From contig CAVQOL010000007.1 in the NCBI GenBank assembly GCA_963714415.1, forward strand, positions 9,498-73,497: 64,000 bases of DNA, in the 5' to 3' direction. The DNA is from JAGXRK01 sp963714415 (GTDB taxonomy: Bacteria > Bacteroidota > Ignavibacteria > Ignavibacteriales > Ignavibacteriaceae). Made by a program: the position numbers and the translations under genes. The notes beneath the pieces were generated by a model. The model was not told the origin of the DNA. It saw only the letters and a list, made by a program, of their open reading frames with translations, and did no database searches. This document shows positions 50,783 through 59,700 of the stretch, piece after piece; the stretch's first letter is position 1, and the number at the start of each line of letters is the position of its first letter.

Positions 50783-51724
50783 TTGAAACAAAAAATAATA
50801 ATTGGCTCACGCGGAAGCGAGCTTGCATTATGGCAGGCCAATCACGTTAAGAAATTAATTGAAAAGAAACATCGATCTGTTCAAGTTGATATAAAAATAA
50901 TCAAAACAAAAGGCGATAAAATTCTCGATGTGGCTTTATCAAAGATCGGAGATAAAAGTTTATTCACAAAAGAACTTGAAATTGAATTGTTTGAAAAACG
51001 TGTTGATCTTGCTGTTCACAGTTTAAAGGATCTTCAGACAATAATTCCCGATGGATTAAAACTTGCGGCAGTATCGAGGCGGCACGAAGTTGAAGATGCG
51101 CTAATAGGAAGAAAAAAAGGAATAACAATACACAGTCTAAAAGACGGTGCTGTGGTTGCAACAGGTTCACTCAGAAGAAGATGTCAGTTGCTTCGTCTTC
51201 GTCCTGATATAACCGTTGTTGATCTGCGCGGAAATGTTCCATCTCGCATAGATAAGTTTCTAAAGTCAGATTGGGACGCAATCATTCTTGCAAGAGCCGG
51301 TGTTGAAAGACTAAATCTTGAAAAATATATTTCTTCTTATATAAGTACAGATGATATTCTTCCGGCAGTTGGACAAGGTGCTCTTGGAATTGAAATTCAC
51401 AAAGAGAATAAAATTGTTGATGAAATCGTACAATCAATCCACCACGAAGAAACTTATTTGTCTGTTCTTGCTGAAAGATCACTACTAAGAACGTTAGAAG
51501 GCGGCTGCCAAGTTCCAATCGGTGCTTACGCGGAAGTTAAGTCAACAGGATTATATCTTGATGCAATGGTTGGTTCACTCGACGGGAGTTTAACTTTCAG
51601 AAAAAAAATAAGAGGATCAAAAAGCAAAGCTGAGAAGGTTGGGGAATCACTTGCAAAAGATTTACTAAAAGCCGGAGCAAGACAAGTACTAAAAGAAATT
51701 TATCAAGCCGTGAGACTAAAATGA
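50783..51724 (+). CDS. hemC: Hydroxymethylbilane synthase (porphobilinogen deaminase)
   Basis: Joins four porphobilinogen units into hydroxymethylbilane, the substrate of the HemD part encoded two genes on. 313 residues. The family N-terminus IIIGSRGSELALWQANHVKK forces a TTG start at 50783. Other marks are LFTKELEIELFEKRVDLAVH, SLKDLQT, the arginine-rich GSLRRRCQLLRLRPDITVVD, and the dipyrromethane-cofactor cysteine in LEGGCQVPIGAYAE. Its TGA overlaps the next ATG (ATGA), so translation is coupled. Confidence 0.96.
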   Translation: MKQKIIIGSRGSELALWQANHVKKLIEKKHRSVQVDIKIIKTKGDKILDVALSKIGDKSLFTKELEIELFEKRVDLAVHSLKDLQTIIPDGLKLAAVSRRHEVEDALIGRKKGITIHSLKDGAVVATGSLRRRCQLLRLRPDITVVDLRGNVPSRIDKFLKSDWDAIILARAGVERLNLEKYISSYISTDDILPAVGQGALGIEIHKENKIVDEIVQSIHHEETYLSVLAERSLLRTLEGGCQVPIGAYAEVKSTGLYLDAMVGSLDGSLTFRKKIRGSKSKAEKVGESLAKDLLKAGARQVLKEIYQAVRLK

Positions 51725-52341
51725 ATATAATGTTAAAAACAATTTCTAAAGCATTAATATTTTTATTCCTAATTCTTAATTCCTCATTCCTAATTAATGC
51801 CTGTTCTTGTTCATCTAGCGCTCAGCAAGAAGCAAACATTCCTTCTGAAGTTTTAGAAAAAGGAAATCGATTCATCATTTCAAAAACAGGTGAGGAATTC
51901 TTTAACAAATACATTCAACCTGATTTCTCAAAATCGAAAGAAATAAAAGAAGGTTATTTTTTATTATATAATTTTTATATGCCCGAAAAACCTTTTGTTA
52001 ACGGTACAATAAGATTTACAGTTGATGGCATAGGAACCGTTTTAACTGACAGAGAAATATCTGGAATACCAAACTGCATTCAATCGCCAACCGATTGTTT
52101 ATTTATAATAGATGAGAATCAGGCAGTTGAGATTGCTAAACAAAACAAACTTGAAAAGGGAATTAAAGAATGGAACAAAGCTTTTATGTGGGACGCAAAT
52201 TATGATAAATATATTTGGCGTATCCTCAGCACTTTGCATGAAATGATTGGTGATTTTGGATACCGGGGAAATGGCAAGCAAATAATTATTGATCCTAACA
52301 GTGGTGAAGTTCTCGCTATTGACGATTGGCGAATTAATTAA
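51721..52341 (+). CDS. Probable lipoprotein inside the heme operon
   Basis: A 206-residue protein. The N-terminal helix (ISKALIFLFLILNSSFLI) ends at LINAC, a plausible lipobox, followed by a Cys/Ser cluster (SCSSSAQQ). The body has no name I can give. Its end (GKQIIIDPNSGEVLAIDDW) resembles PepSY-type modules. The gene overlaps hemC by 4 bases and stops 1 base before the TetR-HemD gene, so it is embedded in the operon and may act at the envelope on heme or a precursor (inference from position only). Confidence 0.7.
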   Translation: MNIMLKTISKALIFLFLILNSSFLINACSCSSSAQQEANIPSEVLEKGNRFIISKTGEEFFNKYIQPDFSKSKEIKEGYFLLYNFYMPEKPFVNGTIRFTVDGIGTVLTDREISGIPNCIQSPTDCLFIIDENQAVEIAKQNKLEKGIKEWNKAFMWDANYDKYIWRILSTLHEMIGDFGYRGNGKQIIIDPNSGEVLAIDDWRIN

Positions 52342-52342
52342 A

Positions 52343-53755
52343 ATGATTCTTAAAGAAAACAGAAAAACCAAAAAAGCAAAAAAGCGTGAACAGATTCTTG
52401 AAGTTGCGGCGAATCTTTTCTCAAGCAAAAATTATCACGAAGTGATGATGGATGATGTTGCGCGTCTTACTAACATTGCCAAAGGGACTGTTTATAATTA
52501 TTTCGAATCCAAGGAAGAACTTTACTTCACAATAATGAGTTCTAAGCTCAACAATTTAGACACATCACTTAGAGAAAAAATATTTGGTGAAATAAGCTGC
52601 GTTGAATCGCTTCACTCTTATGTGATTCATCTTTATATGTTCATGATGAAGTATCAGAGTTTCTTTTTAATGTATCAGAAAGAATATCTGAATACTGAAA
52701 ATGATTTTTGTGAACAACTTAAATCACACAATGAAGATTTGAAATCGATTCTTAAAGGAATTTTAAGAAAAGGGATTAGAAATAAGCAGTTCAGAAATCT
52801 TAACGAAGATTTTGCTGTTAAATTGATTCTAGGAAGTATTTTCGGCACAGTACAAAGAGGGATTGAGAATAAATATACTGGTGAGGTTCTTATTGATGAA
52901 AGAGAAAGCTTATTTGATTTCGTTTTGCAAGGACTATTTTCGGGATTCGATACTAATTCTATTCGCCCATTAAAGAACAAAACATTAGTTCTGACAAGAA
53001 CTGTGGAACAGTCAAGAGAATCTGCTTCAGCATTCAGGGAGCTTGGTGCTAATGTAATTATTTTCCCAACTTTGGAAATTGTTCCACCGCCAAGCTGGGA
53101 TGAGTTTGATAAAATAGTTGCTGAACAGGATAAAATTGATTTTATAATTTTAACTTCTGCTCACGCTGTCAAAATGTATGCAAAACGCCTTAAAGAATTA
53201 AATCTTGAAATTTATTACAAGCAAATAAAGGTTGTCGCTATCGGAAGTAAAACCCATTCCATTTGTGAAAAGTTTAACATCCCTGTTCACATCATTCCGA
53301 AAATATTTAGTGGCGAAGGTGTTGTCGAAGCATTAACAAAATATGATTTGAAAAATAAAGTCGTGTTTATTCCGCGATCAGCAATAGGAAGAGAAGATCT
53401 TCCACGCGGACTTACGGAACTTGGTGCGGTAATTAAAGCTGTTCCCGTTTATAATGTTTCTCTTCCTACTAAAGAAAACATTGAAGAGTATATAAAAAGG
53501 TTAAGCACCGGTAGGCCAGATTTGTTTGTGTTCACAAGTCCCTCTACGTTTGAAAACTTTTTGCAGATAATGGGCATAATAAATCCTGTTAGCTACTTTA
53601 AAGGATACGATGTTGCTGCAATCGGGCCTACGACACAATCGGCAATTGAAAGTAAAAAAGTTAAAGTAAATATTATGCCTGATGAATACACATTTATAGG
53701 ACTTGTTCAAAAAGTAACTGAATATTATAGAACCAATTCTACTAAAGGAGTTTAA
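52343..53755 (+). CDS. hemD: TetR-family regulator fused to uroporphyrinogen-III synthase
   Basis: One uninterrupted frame of 470 residues. Residues 1 to about 205 are a TetR regulator: KKREQILEVAANLFSSKNYH, then the helix-turn-helix MMDDVARLTNIAKGTVYNYF with SKEELY, and an all-helical ligand domain ending FVLQGLFSGF. From about residue 210 the chain is HemD: KTLVLTRTVEQSRESASAFR, VIIFPTLEIVPP, FIILTSAHAVKMYAKRL, VVAIGSKTHSICEKF, VFIPRSAIGREDLPRGL, LFVFTSPSTFENF, VAAIGPTTQSAIES. HemD cyclises hydroxymethylbilane to uroporphyrinogen III, which HemE, encoded next, decarboxylates. I start at MILKENRKTKKAKK, 1 base after the upstream stop; earlier in-frame Met codons fall inside that gene. The fusion suggests a trigger enzyme that could regulate its own operon (inference). 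Confidence 0.93.
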   Translation: MILKENRKTKKAKKREQILEVAANLFSSKNYHEVMMDDVARLTNIAKGTVYNYFESKEELYFTIMSSKLNNLDTSLREKIFGEISCVESLHSYVIHLYMFMMKYQSFFLMYQKEYLNTENDFCEQLKSHNEDLKSILKGILRKGIRNKQFRNLNEDFAVKLILGSIFGTVQRGIENKYTGEVLIDERESLFDFVLQGLFSGFDTNSIRPLKNKTLVLTRTVEQSRESASAFRELGANVIIFPTLEIVPPPSWDEFDKIVAEQDKIDFIILTSAHAVKMYAKRLKELNLEIYYKQIKVVAIGSKTHSICEKFNIPVHIIPKIFSGEGVVEALTKYDLKNKVVFIPRSAIGREDLPRGLTELGAVIKAVPVYNVSLPTKENIEEYIKRLSTGRPDLFVFTSPSTFENFLQIMGIINPVSYFKGYDVAAIGPTTQSAIESKKVKVNIMPDEYTFIGLVQKVTEYYRTNSTKGV

Positions 53756-53756
53756 T

Positions 53757-54803
53757 TTGAGTCATCTAAAGAATGATCTGTTTTTGAAAGCTTGCCAAAG
53801 ACTACCTGTTGAAAGAACACCAATATGGATTATGCGGCAGGCAGGCAGATATTTACCTGAATACAGAGCCGTACGTGCAAAAACAGATTTTCTTACAATG
53901 TGTAAAACTCCTGAACTTGCTGCTGAAGTTACTTTGCAACCGATTGATTTAATCGGAGTTGATGCTGCGATTATTTTCTCGGATATACTTGTCATTCCCG
54001 AAGCAATGGGAATGCACCTTGAAATGCACGAAGGAAGGGGTCCAATTTTTCCAAAACCAATCCGTAATGAAGATGATGCAAGGCAATTAAAAATTATCGA
54101 TCCGAATAAAGATTTAAAATATGTCCTTGATGCAGTTTCACTTACTAAAAAAGAACTCAACGGAAGAGTTCCATTAATTGGTTTTAGCGGTTCGCCCTGG
54201 ACTTTACTTACATACATGGTTGAAGGAAGGGGAAGTAAGAATTTTTCTGAGGTAAAAAAGTTAATTTATAATAATCCGGTCCTGGCACACAAAATACTTG
54301 ATAAACTTTCAAATGTTATTGCAGATTATCTTTCTGCAAAGATTGAAGCCGGTTGTAATGCTGTCCAGATTTTTGATACATGGGGCGGGGTTCTTTCACA
54401 ACATGATTTTTTAGAATTCTCCCTTCGATATGTTGAAAAAATTATTTCGCAAATAAAAAGAAAAGATGAACCTGTTATCTTTTTCGCAAAAGGTGTTCAT
54501 CATAACCTTGATAAACTGGCCGATATCGGTGCAAATGTGCTTGGACTCGATTGGACAATGGATCTTGGTAAAATAAGAAAACAAGTCGGTGATCGTGTAG
54601 CATTACAGGGCAATCTTGATCCAACTGTGTTATATGGAAATAAAGATTATATTCATGATTCAGTGAAAAATGTCTTAAGTTCTTTTGGTAAAGGAAACGG
54701 ACACATCTTTAATCTCGGTCACGGAATTCTTCCTGATATCGATCCGGAAAATGTGAAGGCGTTGGTTCAATTTGTTAAAGAAGAAAGCAAATATTTTCAC
54801 TAA
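53757..54803 (+). CDS. hemE: Uroporphyrinogen decarboxylase
   Basis: Removes four carboxyl groups from uroporphyrinogen III to give coproporphyrinogen III. 348 residues. The N-terminal signature PIWIMRQAGRYLPEYRAVR, the PLIGFSGSPWTLLTYMVEG strand, the catalytic-region FDTWGGVLS and the C-terminal FNLGHGILPDIDPENVKALV are intact. The start is TTG, 1 base after the upstream stop, with AGGAG 7 bases away; no ATG exists near the family N-terminus. Confidence 0.97.
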   Translation: MSHLKNDLFLKACQRLPVERTPIWIMRQAGRYLPEYRAVRAKTDFLTMCKTPELAAEVTLQPIDLIGVDAAIIFSDILVIPEAMGMHLEMHEGRGPIFPKPIRNEDDARQLKIIDPNKDLKYVLDAVSLTKKELNGRVPLIGFSGSPWTLLTYMVEGRGSKNFSEVKKLIYNNPVLAHKILDKLSNVIADYLSAKIEAGCNAVQIFDTWGGVLSQHDFLEFSLRYVEKIISQIKRKDEPVIFFAKGVHHNLDKLADIGANVLGLDWTMDLGKIRKQVGDRVALQGNLDPTVLYGNKDYIHDSVKNVLSSFGKGNGHIFNLGHGILPDIDPENVKALVQFVKEESKYFH

Positions 54804-54822
54804 ATTAGCACAGAATGCATAA

Positions 54823-54848
54823 ACCACAGAGGCACGGAGACACAGAGA
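54823..54848. repeat. Left 26-bp inverted repeat of the GxxExxY cassette
   Basis: The sequence begins ACCACAGAGGCACGGAGA and ends CACAGAGA. It matches the reverse complement of 55241-55266 at 23 of 26 positions. It ends 2 bases before the ATG of the enclosed gene and supplies its only purine-rich ribosome site (CGGAGA). Confidence 0.85.
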
Positions 54849-54850
54849 AT

Positions 54851-55240
54851 ATGAACAAAGAATATATAAATAAATTAAGCGGGATTATTTTAGATTCTGC
54901 TATTGAAGTGCATCGGAATTTGGGGCCGGGTTTATTAGAAAGCGTATATGAAGTTTGTTTATGCAAAGAGTTAGATTTAAAAGGGATAAAATATCTACGT
55001 CAGGTTTATCTACCGGTAAGTTATAAAGGAGAACAACTCGATGCAGATTATAAAATTGATATTCTTGTTGAAAATGAAATAATTGTAGAATTAAAATCAG
55101 TTGAACAAATGCATCCTGTTTATGAGGCTCAATTACTAACTTATTTAAAATTAGCAGATAAAAAATTAGGGCTCTTAATAAACTTTAATGTGCCAAGATT
55201 AATTGATGGATACAGGAGAATGTTGAATGGATATCTTTGA
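54851..55240 (+). CDS. GxxExxY family protein
   Basis: A 129-residue protein of the GxxExxY family, named for the motif seen here as GPGLLESVY. It also shows SAIEVHRNLG before it and the PD-(D/E)XK-like core DYKIDILVENEIIVELKSVE, whose D, E and K match a nuclease-fold active site. It ends NFNVPRLIDGYRRMLNG. The function is not established; a nuclease or helper of mobile DNA has been suggested from the fold. It interrupts hemE and hemN, and inverted repeats lie 2 bases before its ATG and directly after its TGA, so the repeats and gene look like one compact inserted unit (inference). Confidence 0.9.
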   Translation: MNKEYINKLSGIILDSAIEVHRNLGPGLLESVYEVCLCKELDLKGIKYLRQVYLPVSYKGEQLDADYKIDILVENEIIVELKSVEQMHPVYEAQLLTYLKLADKKLGLLINFNVPRLIDGYRRMLNGYL

Positions 55241-55266
55241 TCTCTGTGCCTCTGTGTCTCTGTGGT
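55241..55266. repeat. Right 26-bp inverted repeat of the GxxExxY cassette
   Basis: TCTCTGTGCCTCTGTGTC followed by TCTGTGGT starts on the base after the TGA of the enclosed gene. With the left copy it could form a long hairpin around the whole gene, or, as RNA, a stem that shields the ribosome site. Confidence 0.85.
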
Positions 55267-55288
55267 AATATTTTTAAAAGGAAAGTAT

Positions 55289-56665
55289 ATGTTCGAAATA
55301 GATTTAAAAAAGTTTAGGAAATATGATAAGCCTGGGCCGCGCTACACAAGCTATCCTACTGCTCCGCAATTTAATGAAAGCTTTACACACGAAGATTATC
55401 TTAAGGAAATTGTAAAAACGAATAACGAAAAAAATCTTCCTGGACTTTCCATTTATTTTCATATTCCCTTTTGTGATACGCTATGCTATTTCTGCGGATG
55501 TAATATGATTATTACTCGTAACAGAGATAGAATAAAGGAATACAATGCCTATTTGAAAAAAGAAATTGATCTGCTTAGACAATATCTTTTACCGGACAGA
55601 CAAATAGTTCAGCATCACTGGGGCGGTGGAACTCCAACTCATCTCAATCCAGATGAAATAAACGATCTGGCAAGTTATATTAATAAATCATTCAACTTAA
55701 AAAATGATTCTGAAAACAGCTGCGAGATTGATCCGCGTGAACTTACCAAGGCACATCTTGAAGCATTGCGAAACAACGGCTTCAACAGAATAAGTATGGG
55801 TGTGCAGGATTTTGATGAGAAAGTTCAGAAAGCAGTTAACAGAATTCAGCCTGAAGATATATCACGAAAAGCTATTCAATGGATAAGAGAACTTGGTTTT
55901 CATAGTATTAACCTTGATTTGATATACGGTCTTCCCTTCCAGACTGTTGAAGGTTTCGCAAAAACTGTTGATAAAATAATTAATATTTCACCTGACCGAA
56001 TTGCAGTATTTAATTATGCGCATGTTCCTTGGATGAAAAAACATATGGCACTTATTCACCCTGAAGATATTCCTGCTCCGGAAGTCAAACTAGAATTATT
56101 AAAGATGACAATTGAAAAGCTAACTACATCGGGATATAATTTTGTTGGTATGGATCATTTCGCAAAACCTGATGATGAATTATCAGTTGCAATGCGTGAG
56201 AAAAAACTTTACAGAAATTTCCAGGGTTACAGCACAAATGCCGGCACCGATCTTTATGCAATGGGAATTACATCAATTTCTCAATTGAAAAATATTTATG
56301 CCCAGAATTTCAAAACAGAAAAAGAATATTTTGGTGCAATTGATGACGGTATTCTTCCAACTACAAAAGGTTATCGCTTATCAGGCGATGACCACATCAG
56401 AAGAGAAGTTATAACGAAACTTATGTGCAACTTTGAACTTGACTTTAAGGAAATAGAAAATCAGTTCGATATTGATTTCAAAAAATACTTTGCATGGGGA
56501 TTAAACAATTTAATTGAAATGCAAAACGATAATTTGATTGATATAAGTGATGATGGCATAAAAGTAAAAAATATGGGTAGACTGCTTGTTCGTAACATCG
56601 CAATGAACTTTGACGGATATATCGAAAGAAAAGAAGATAAGGCAAAATATTCGAGAACTGTGTAA
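55289..56665 (+). CDS. hemN: Oxygen-independent coproporphyrinogen-III dehydrogenase
   Basis: Radical-SAM enzyme that turns coproporphyrinogen III into protoporphyrinogen IX without oxygen. 458 residues. The cluster motif is YFHIPFCDTLCYFCGCN (CxxxCxxC plus the extra Cys of true HemN). Further marks are the N-terminal YDKPGPRYTSYPTAPQF, HHWGGGTPTHLNPDEI, EIDPRELTKAHLEALRNNGF and NRISMGVQDF. These separate it from HemW-like relatives. The ATG at 55289 follows AAAAGGAAAG. An anaerobic-type enzyme fits the PFOR metabolism of this window. Confidence 0.96.
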   Translation: MFEIDLKKFRKYDKPGPRYTSYPTAPQFNESFTHEDYLKEIVKTNNEKNLPGLSIYFHIPFCDTLCYFCGCNMIITRNRDRIKEYNAYLKKEIDLLRQYLLPDRQIVQHHWGGGTPTHLNPDEINDLASYINKSFNLKNDSENSCEIDPRELTKAHLEALRNNGFNRISMGVQDFDEKVQKAVNRIQPEDISRKAIQWIRELGFHSINLDLIYGLPFQTVEGFAKTVDKIINISPDRIAVFNYAHVPWMKKHMALIHPEDIPAPEVKLELLKMTIEKLTTSGYNFVGMDHFAKPDDELSVAMREKKLYRNFQGYSTNAGTDLYAMGITSISQLKNIYAQNFKTEKEYFGAIDDGILPTTKGYRLSGDDHIRREVITKLMCNFELDFKEIENQFDIDFKKYFAWGLNNLIEMQNDNLIDISDDGIKVKNMGRLLVRNIAMNFDGYIERKEDKAKYSRTV

Positions 56666-56710
56666 CTTATCCTGTCCTATAATAAATGATCTAAAGTTAA
56701 GTGAATTACT

Positions 56711-59700
56711 ATGTCCTCTAAGATTGAGCAATTAAAGAAAATATTAGAAAAACGAATTCTTGTTATTGACGGCGCAATGGGAACTATGATACAGCGCCAT
56801 AACTTGACCGAAGAAGATTTCCGCGGTGAGCGATTTAAAAATCATCCTTTCGATCTTAAAGGGAACAACGATCTTCTTTCAATCACTAAGCCTGAAATAA
56901 TTAAAGGTATTCATCGCGCCTACTTTGACGCAGGTGCTGATATTGTTGAAACAAATACTTTCAGCGCAAATCCAATCTCTCAGACAGATTATCACCTTGC
57001 TGACCTTTCTTATGAAATAAATTTTGAATCCGCAAAGATCGCAAAAGAAGTTTCGGTAGAATTCAACAAGAAAGATCCTGATAAACCAAGATTTGTTGCA
57101 GGTGCACTTGGACCAACAAACAAGACACTTTCTTTATCGCCAAATGTAAATGATCCGGGTTACCGTGCAGTAACTTTTGATGAGATGGTTAGCGCTTACT
57201 ACGAACAAACACGCGGACTCGTTAACGGCGGTGCAGATATAATTCTCATCGAAACAATTTTTGATACCCTGAATTCAAAAGCTGCAATTATGGCTGTTCA
57301 AAAATATCTTGAGGAAAAAGGTATTCAGCTTCCGTTAATGATTTCGGGAACGATTGTTGACCAAAGCGGAAGGACATTGTCAGGTCAAACTGTTGAAGCA
57401 TTTTACATTTCTGTCTCTCGGGCAAAAAATTTAATAAGTGTTGGACTTAACTGTGCCCTTGGTGCAAAACAAATGCGACCTTTTGTTAAAGATCTTTCAA
57501 ATATATCTGACAAATTTTTATCTGTTTACCCTAATGCCGGTCTTCCAAATGAAATGGGCGGTTATGATGAGACACCTCAAATAATGGTTAGTGTGCTTGA
57601 AGATTTTCTTTCAAATGGATTTGTAAACATAGTTGGCGGATGTTGTGGTACAACTCCCGATCACATAAAAGCTATTGCTGAAATCGTAAAACATCATAAA
57701 CCGCGTGTTCCTAAAAAACAAGAGCCTTATTTAAGATTAAGCGGACTTGAACCAGTTATACTTCGCCCTGATTCTAATTTCATGAATATTGGCGAGCGTA
57801 CTAATGTAACCGGTTCAAAAAAATTTGCACGCCTGATTAAAGAAAACAAATATGAGGAAGCACTTTCTGTAGCACGTGATCAGGTTGAGGGCGGTGCACA
57901 GGTTCTTGATGTCAACATGGATGAAGGTATGCTTGATTCAGAATCTGAAATGACAAAATTCCTAAACCTTCTTGAAGCAGAACCTGATATTGCAAAACTT
58001 CCTATTATGATCGATTCATCGAAGTGGTCTGTTATTGAAGCTGGTTTAAAATGCCTGCAGGGTAAAGGAATTGTTAACTCTATTTCACTTAAAGAAGGTG
58101 AGGAAGTATTTAAAGAACGCGCAAAAAAAGTTTTAAGCTACGGCGCTGCAGTTATTGTAATGGCATTCGATGAAAAAGGTCAGGCGGATACTTTCAAAAG
58201 AAGAACAGAAATTTGTAAACGCGCGTATGATATTCTTACAAAAGAAGTCGGTTTCCCCGCACAGGATATAATTTTTGATCCTAACATTCTTGCAATTGCT
58301 ACAGGAATTGCAGAACATAACAATTACGCGGTTGATTACATAGAGGCGACAAGATGGATAAAGCAAAATCTTCCACTTGCAAAAGTTAGTGGAGGAGTAA
58401 GTAATCTCTCCTTTTCTTTCCGTGGTAATGATGTTGTTCGTGAAGCAATGCATTCAGCTTTTCTATTTCATGCCATAAAAGCCGGAATGGATATGGGAAT
58501 TGTTAATGCCGGTCAGCTTGAAGTTTATGAAGAAATTTCCAAAGACCTTCTTGAGAAAGTTGAAGATGTAATTTTCAACCGTAACCCGGGTGCAACTGAA
58601 AGATTAATTGAGTTCGCTGAAATAATTAAGAAAAAAGATACGTCCGCCACAGACGGAGAGGAAAAGAAAGAAGATTGGCGCAATGATCCGGTTGAAAACA
58701 GATTAAGTCACGCGCTAATAAAAGGAATAGTTGATTACATTGACCAGGATGTAGAAGAAGCAAGATTAAAATATTCGCAGCCTATTGAAGTAATTGAAGG
58801 TCCCTTGATGGAGGGAATGAATGTGGTGGGTGATCTGTTCGGAGCTGGGAAAATGTTTTTGCCTCAGGTTGTAAAAAGTGCACGGGTTATGAAAAAAGCT
58901 GTGGCGATACTAATTCCTTATATCGAAGCAGAGAAAGAAAAAAATAAAATTTACCGCAAACAAGGAAAAGTATTGTTGGCCACTGTTAAAGGCGACGTTC
59001 ATGATATTGGAAAAAATATTGTTGGAGTTGTACTTGGCTGCAACAATTACAATGTAATTGATCTAGGTGTAATGATTCATACAGAAAAAATTCTGCAAGC
59101 GGCTATTGATGAAAAAGTTGATGTGATTGGTTTAAGCGGACTCATTACTCCGTCTCTTGATGAAATGGTTCAGGTTGCAGAAGAAATGGAACGAAGAGGA
59201 ATGAATCTTCCTTTACTTATCGGCGGTGCCACTACCTCACGAATTCACACTGCTGTAAAAATTGCACCAAACTACAGCGGAGCAGTTATTCACGTGCTCG
59301 ATGCTTCTCGCAGTGTTCCGGTTGTTTCTAATCTTCTTAATGAAAATGAAGAGGAAAGAAATAAATACACGCAATCTTTTAAAGATGAATATTTACACCT
59401 GAGAGAAGATTATTTTAAGCGAAAATCCGATAAGAATTTTATTTCTATAGAGCATGCCAGAGAAAACAGATTAAAGATTGACTGGAAGAGAACAAAAATT
59501 AATAAACCAAACAAGTCCGGTTTAACAGTTTTAACTGATTTTTCTCTTTCAACACTTCGCAATTACATTGATTGGACTCCATTCTTTATAACCTGGGAAC
59601 TTAAGGGAAAATATCCGTCAATCTTTGAAGATAAAAATGTTGGTTCCGAAGCAAAAAAACTTTTTGATGATGCTAACAGACTATTAGATAAAATCATTAG

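Noticed and set aside
53762..54217. 151-codon minus-strand frame
   Set aside because: It is a shadow of hemE.
54851..55240. Restriction enzyme or toxin call for the GxxExxY gene
   Set aside because: There is a PD-(D/E)XK-like core, but no methylase, antitoxin or other partner nearby.
56666..56710. Cobalamin riboswitch ahead of metH
   Set aside because: The gap of 45 bases is too short and has no B12-box-like sequence.
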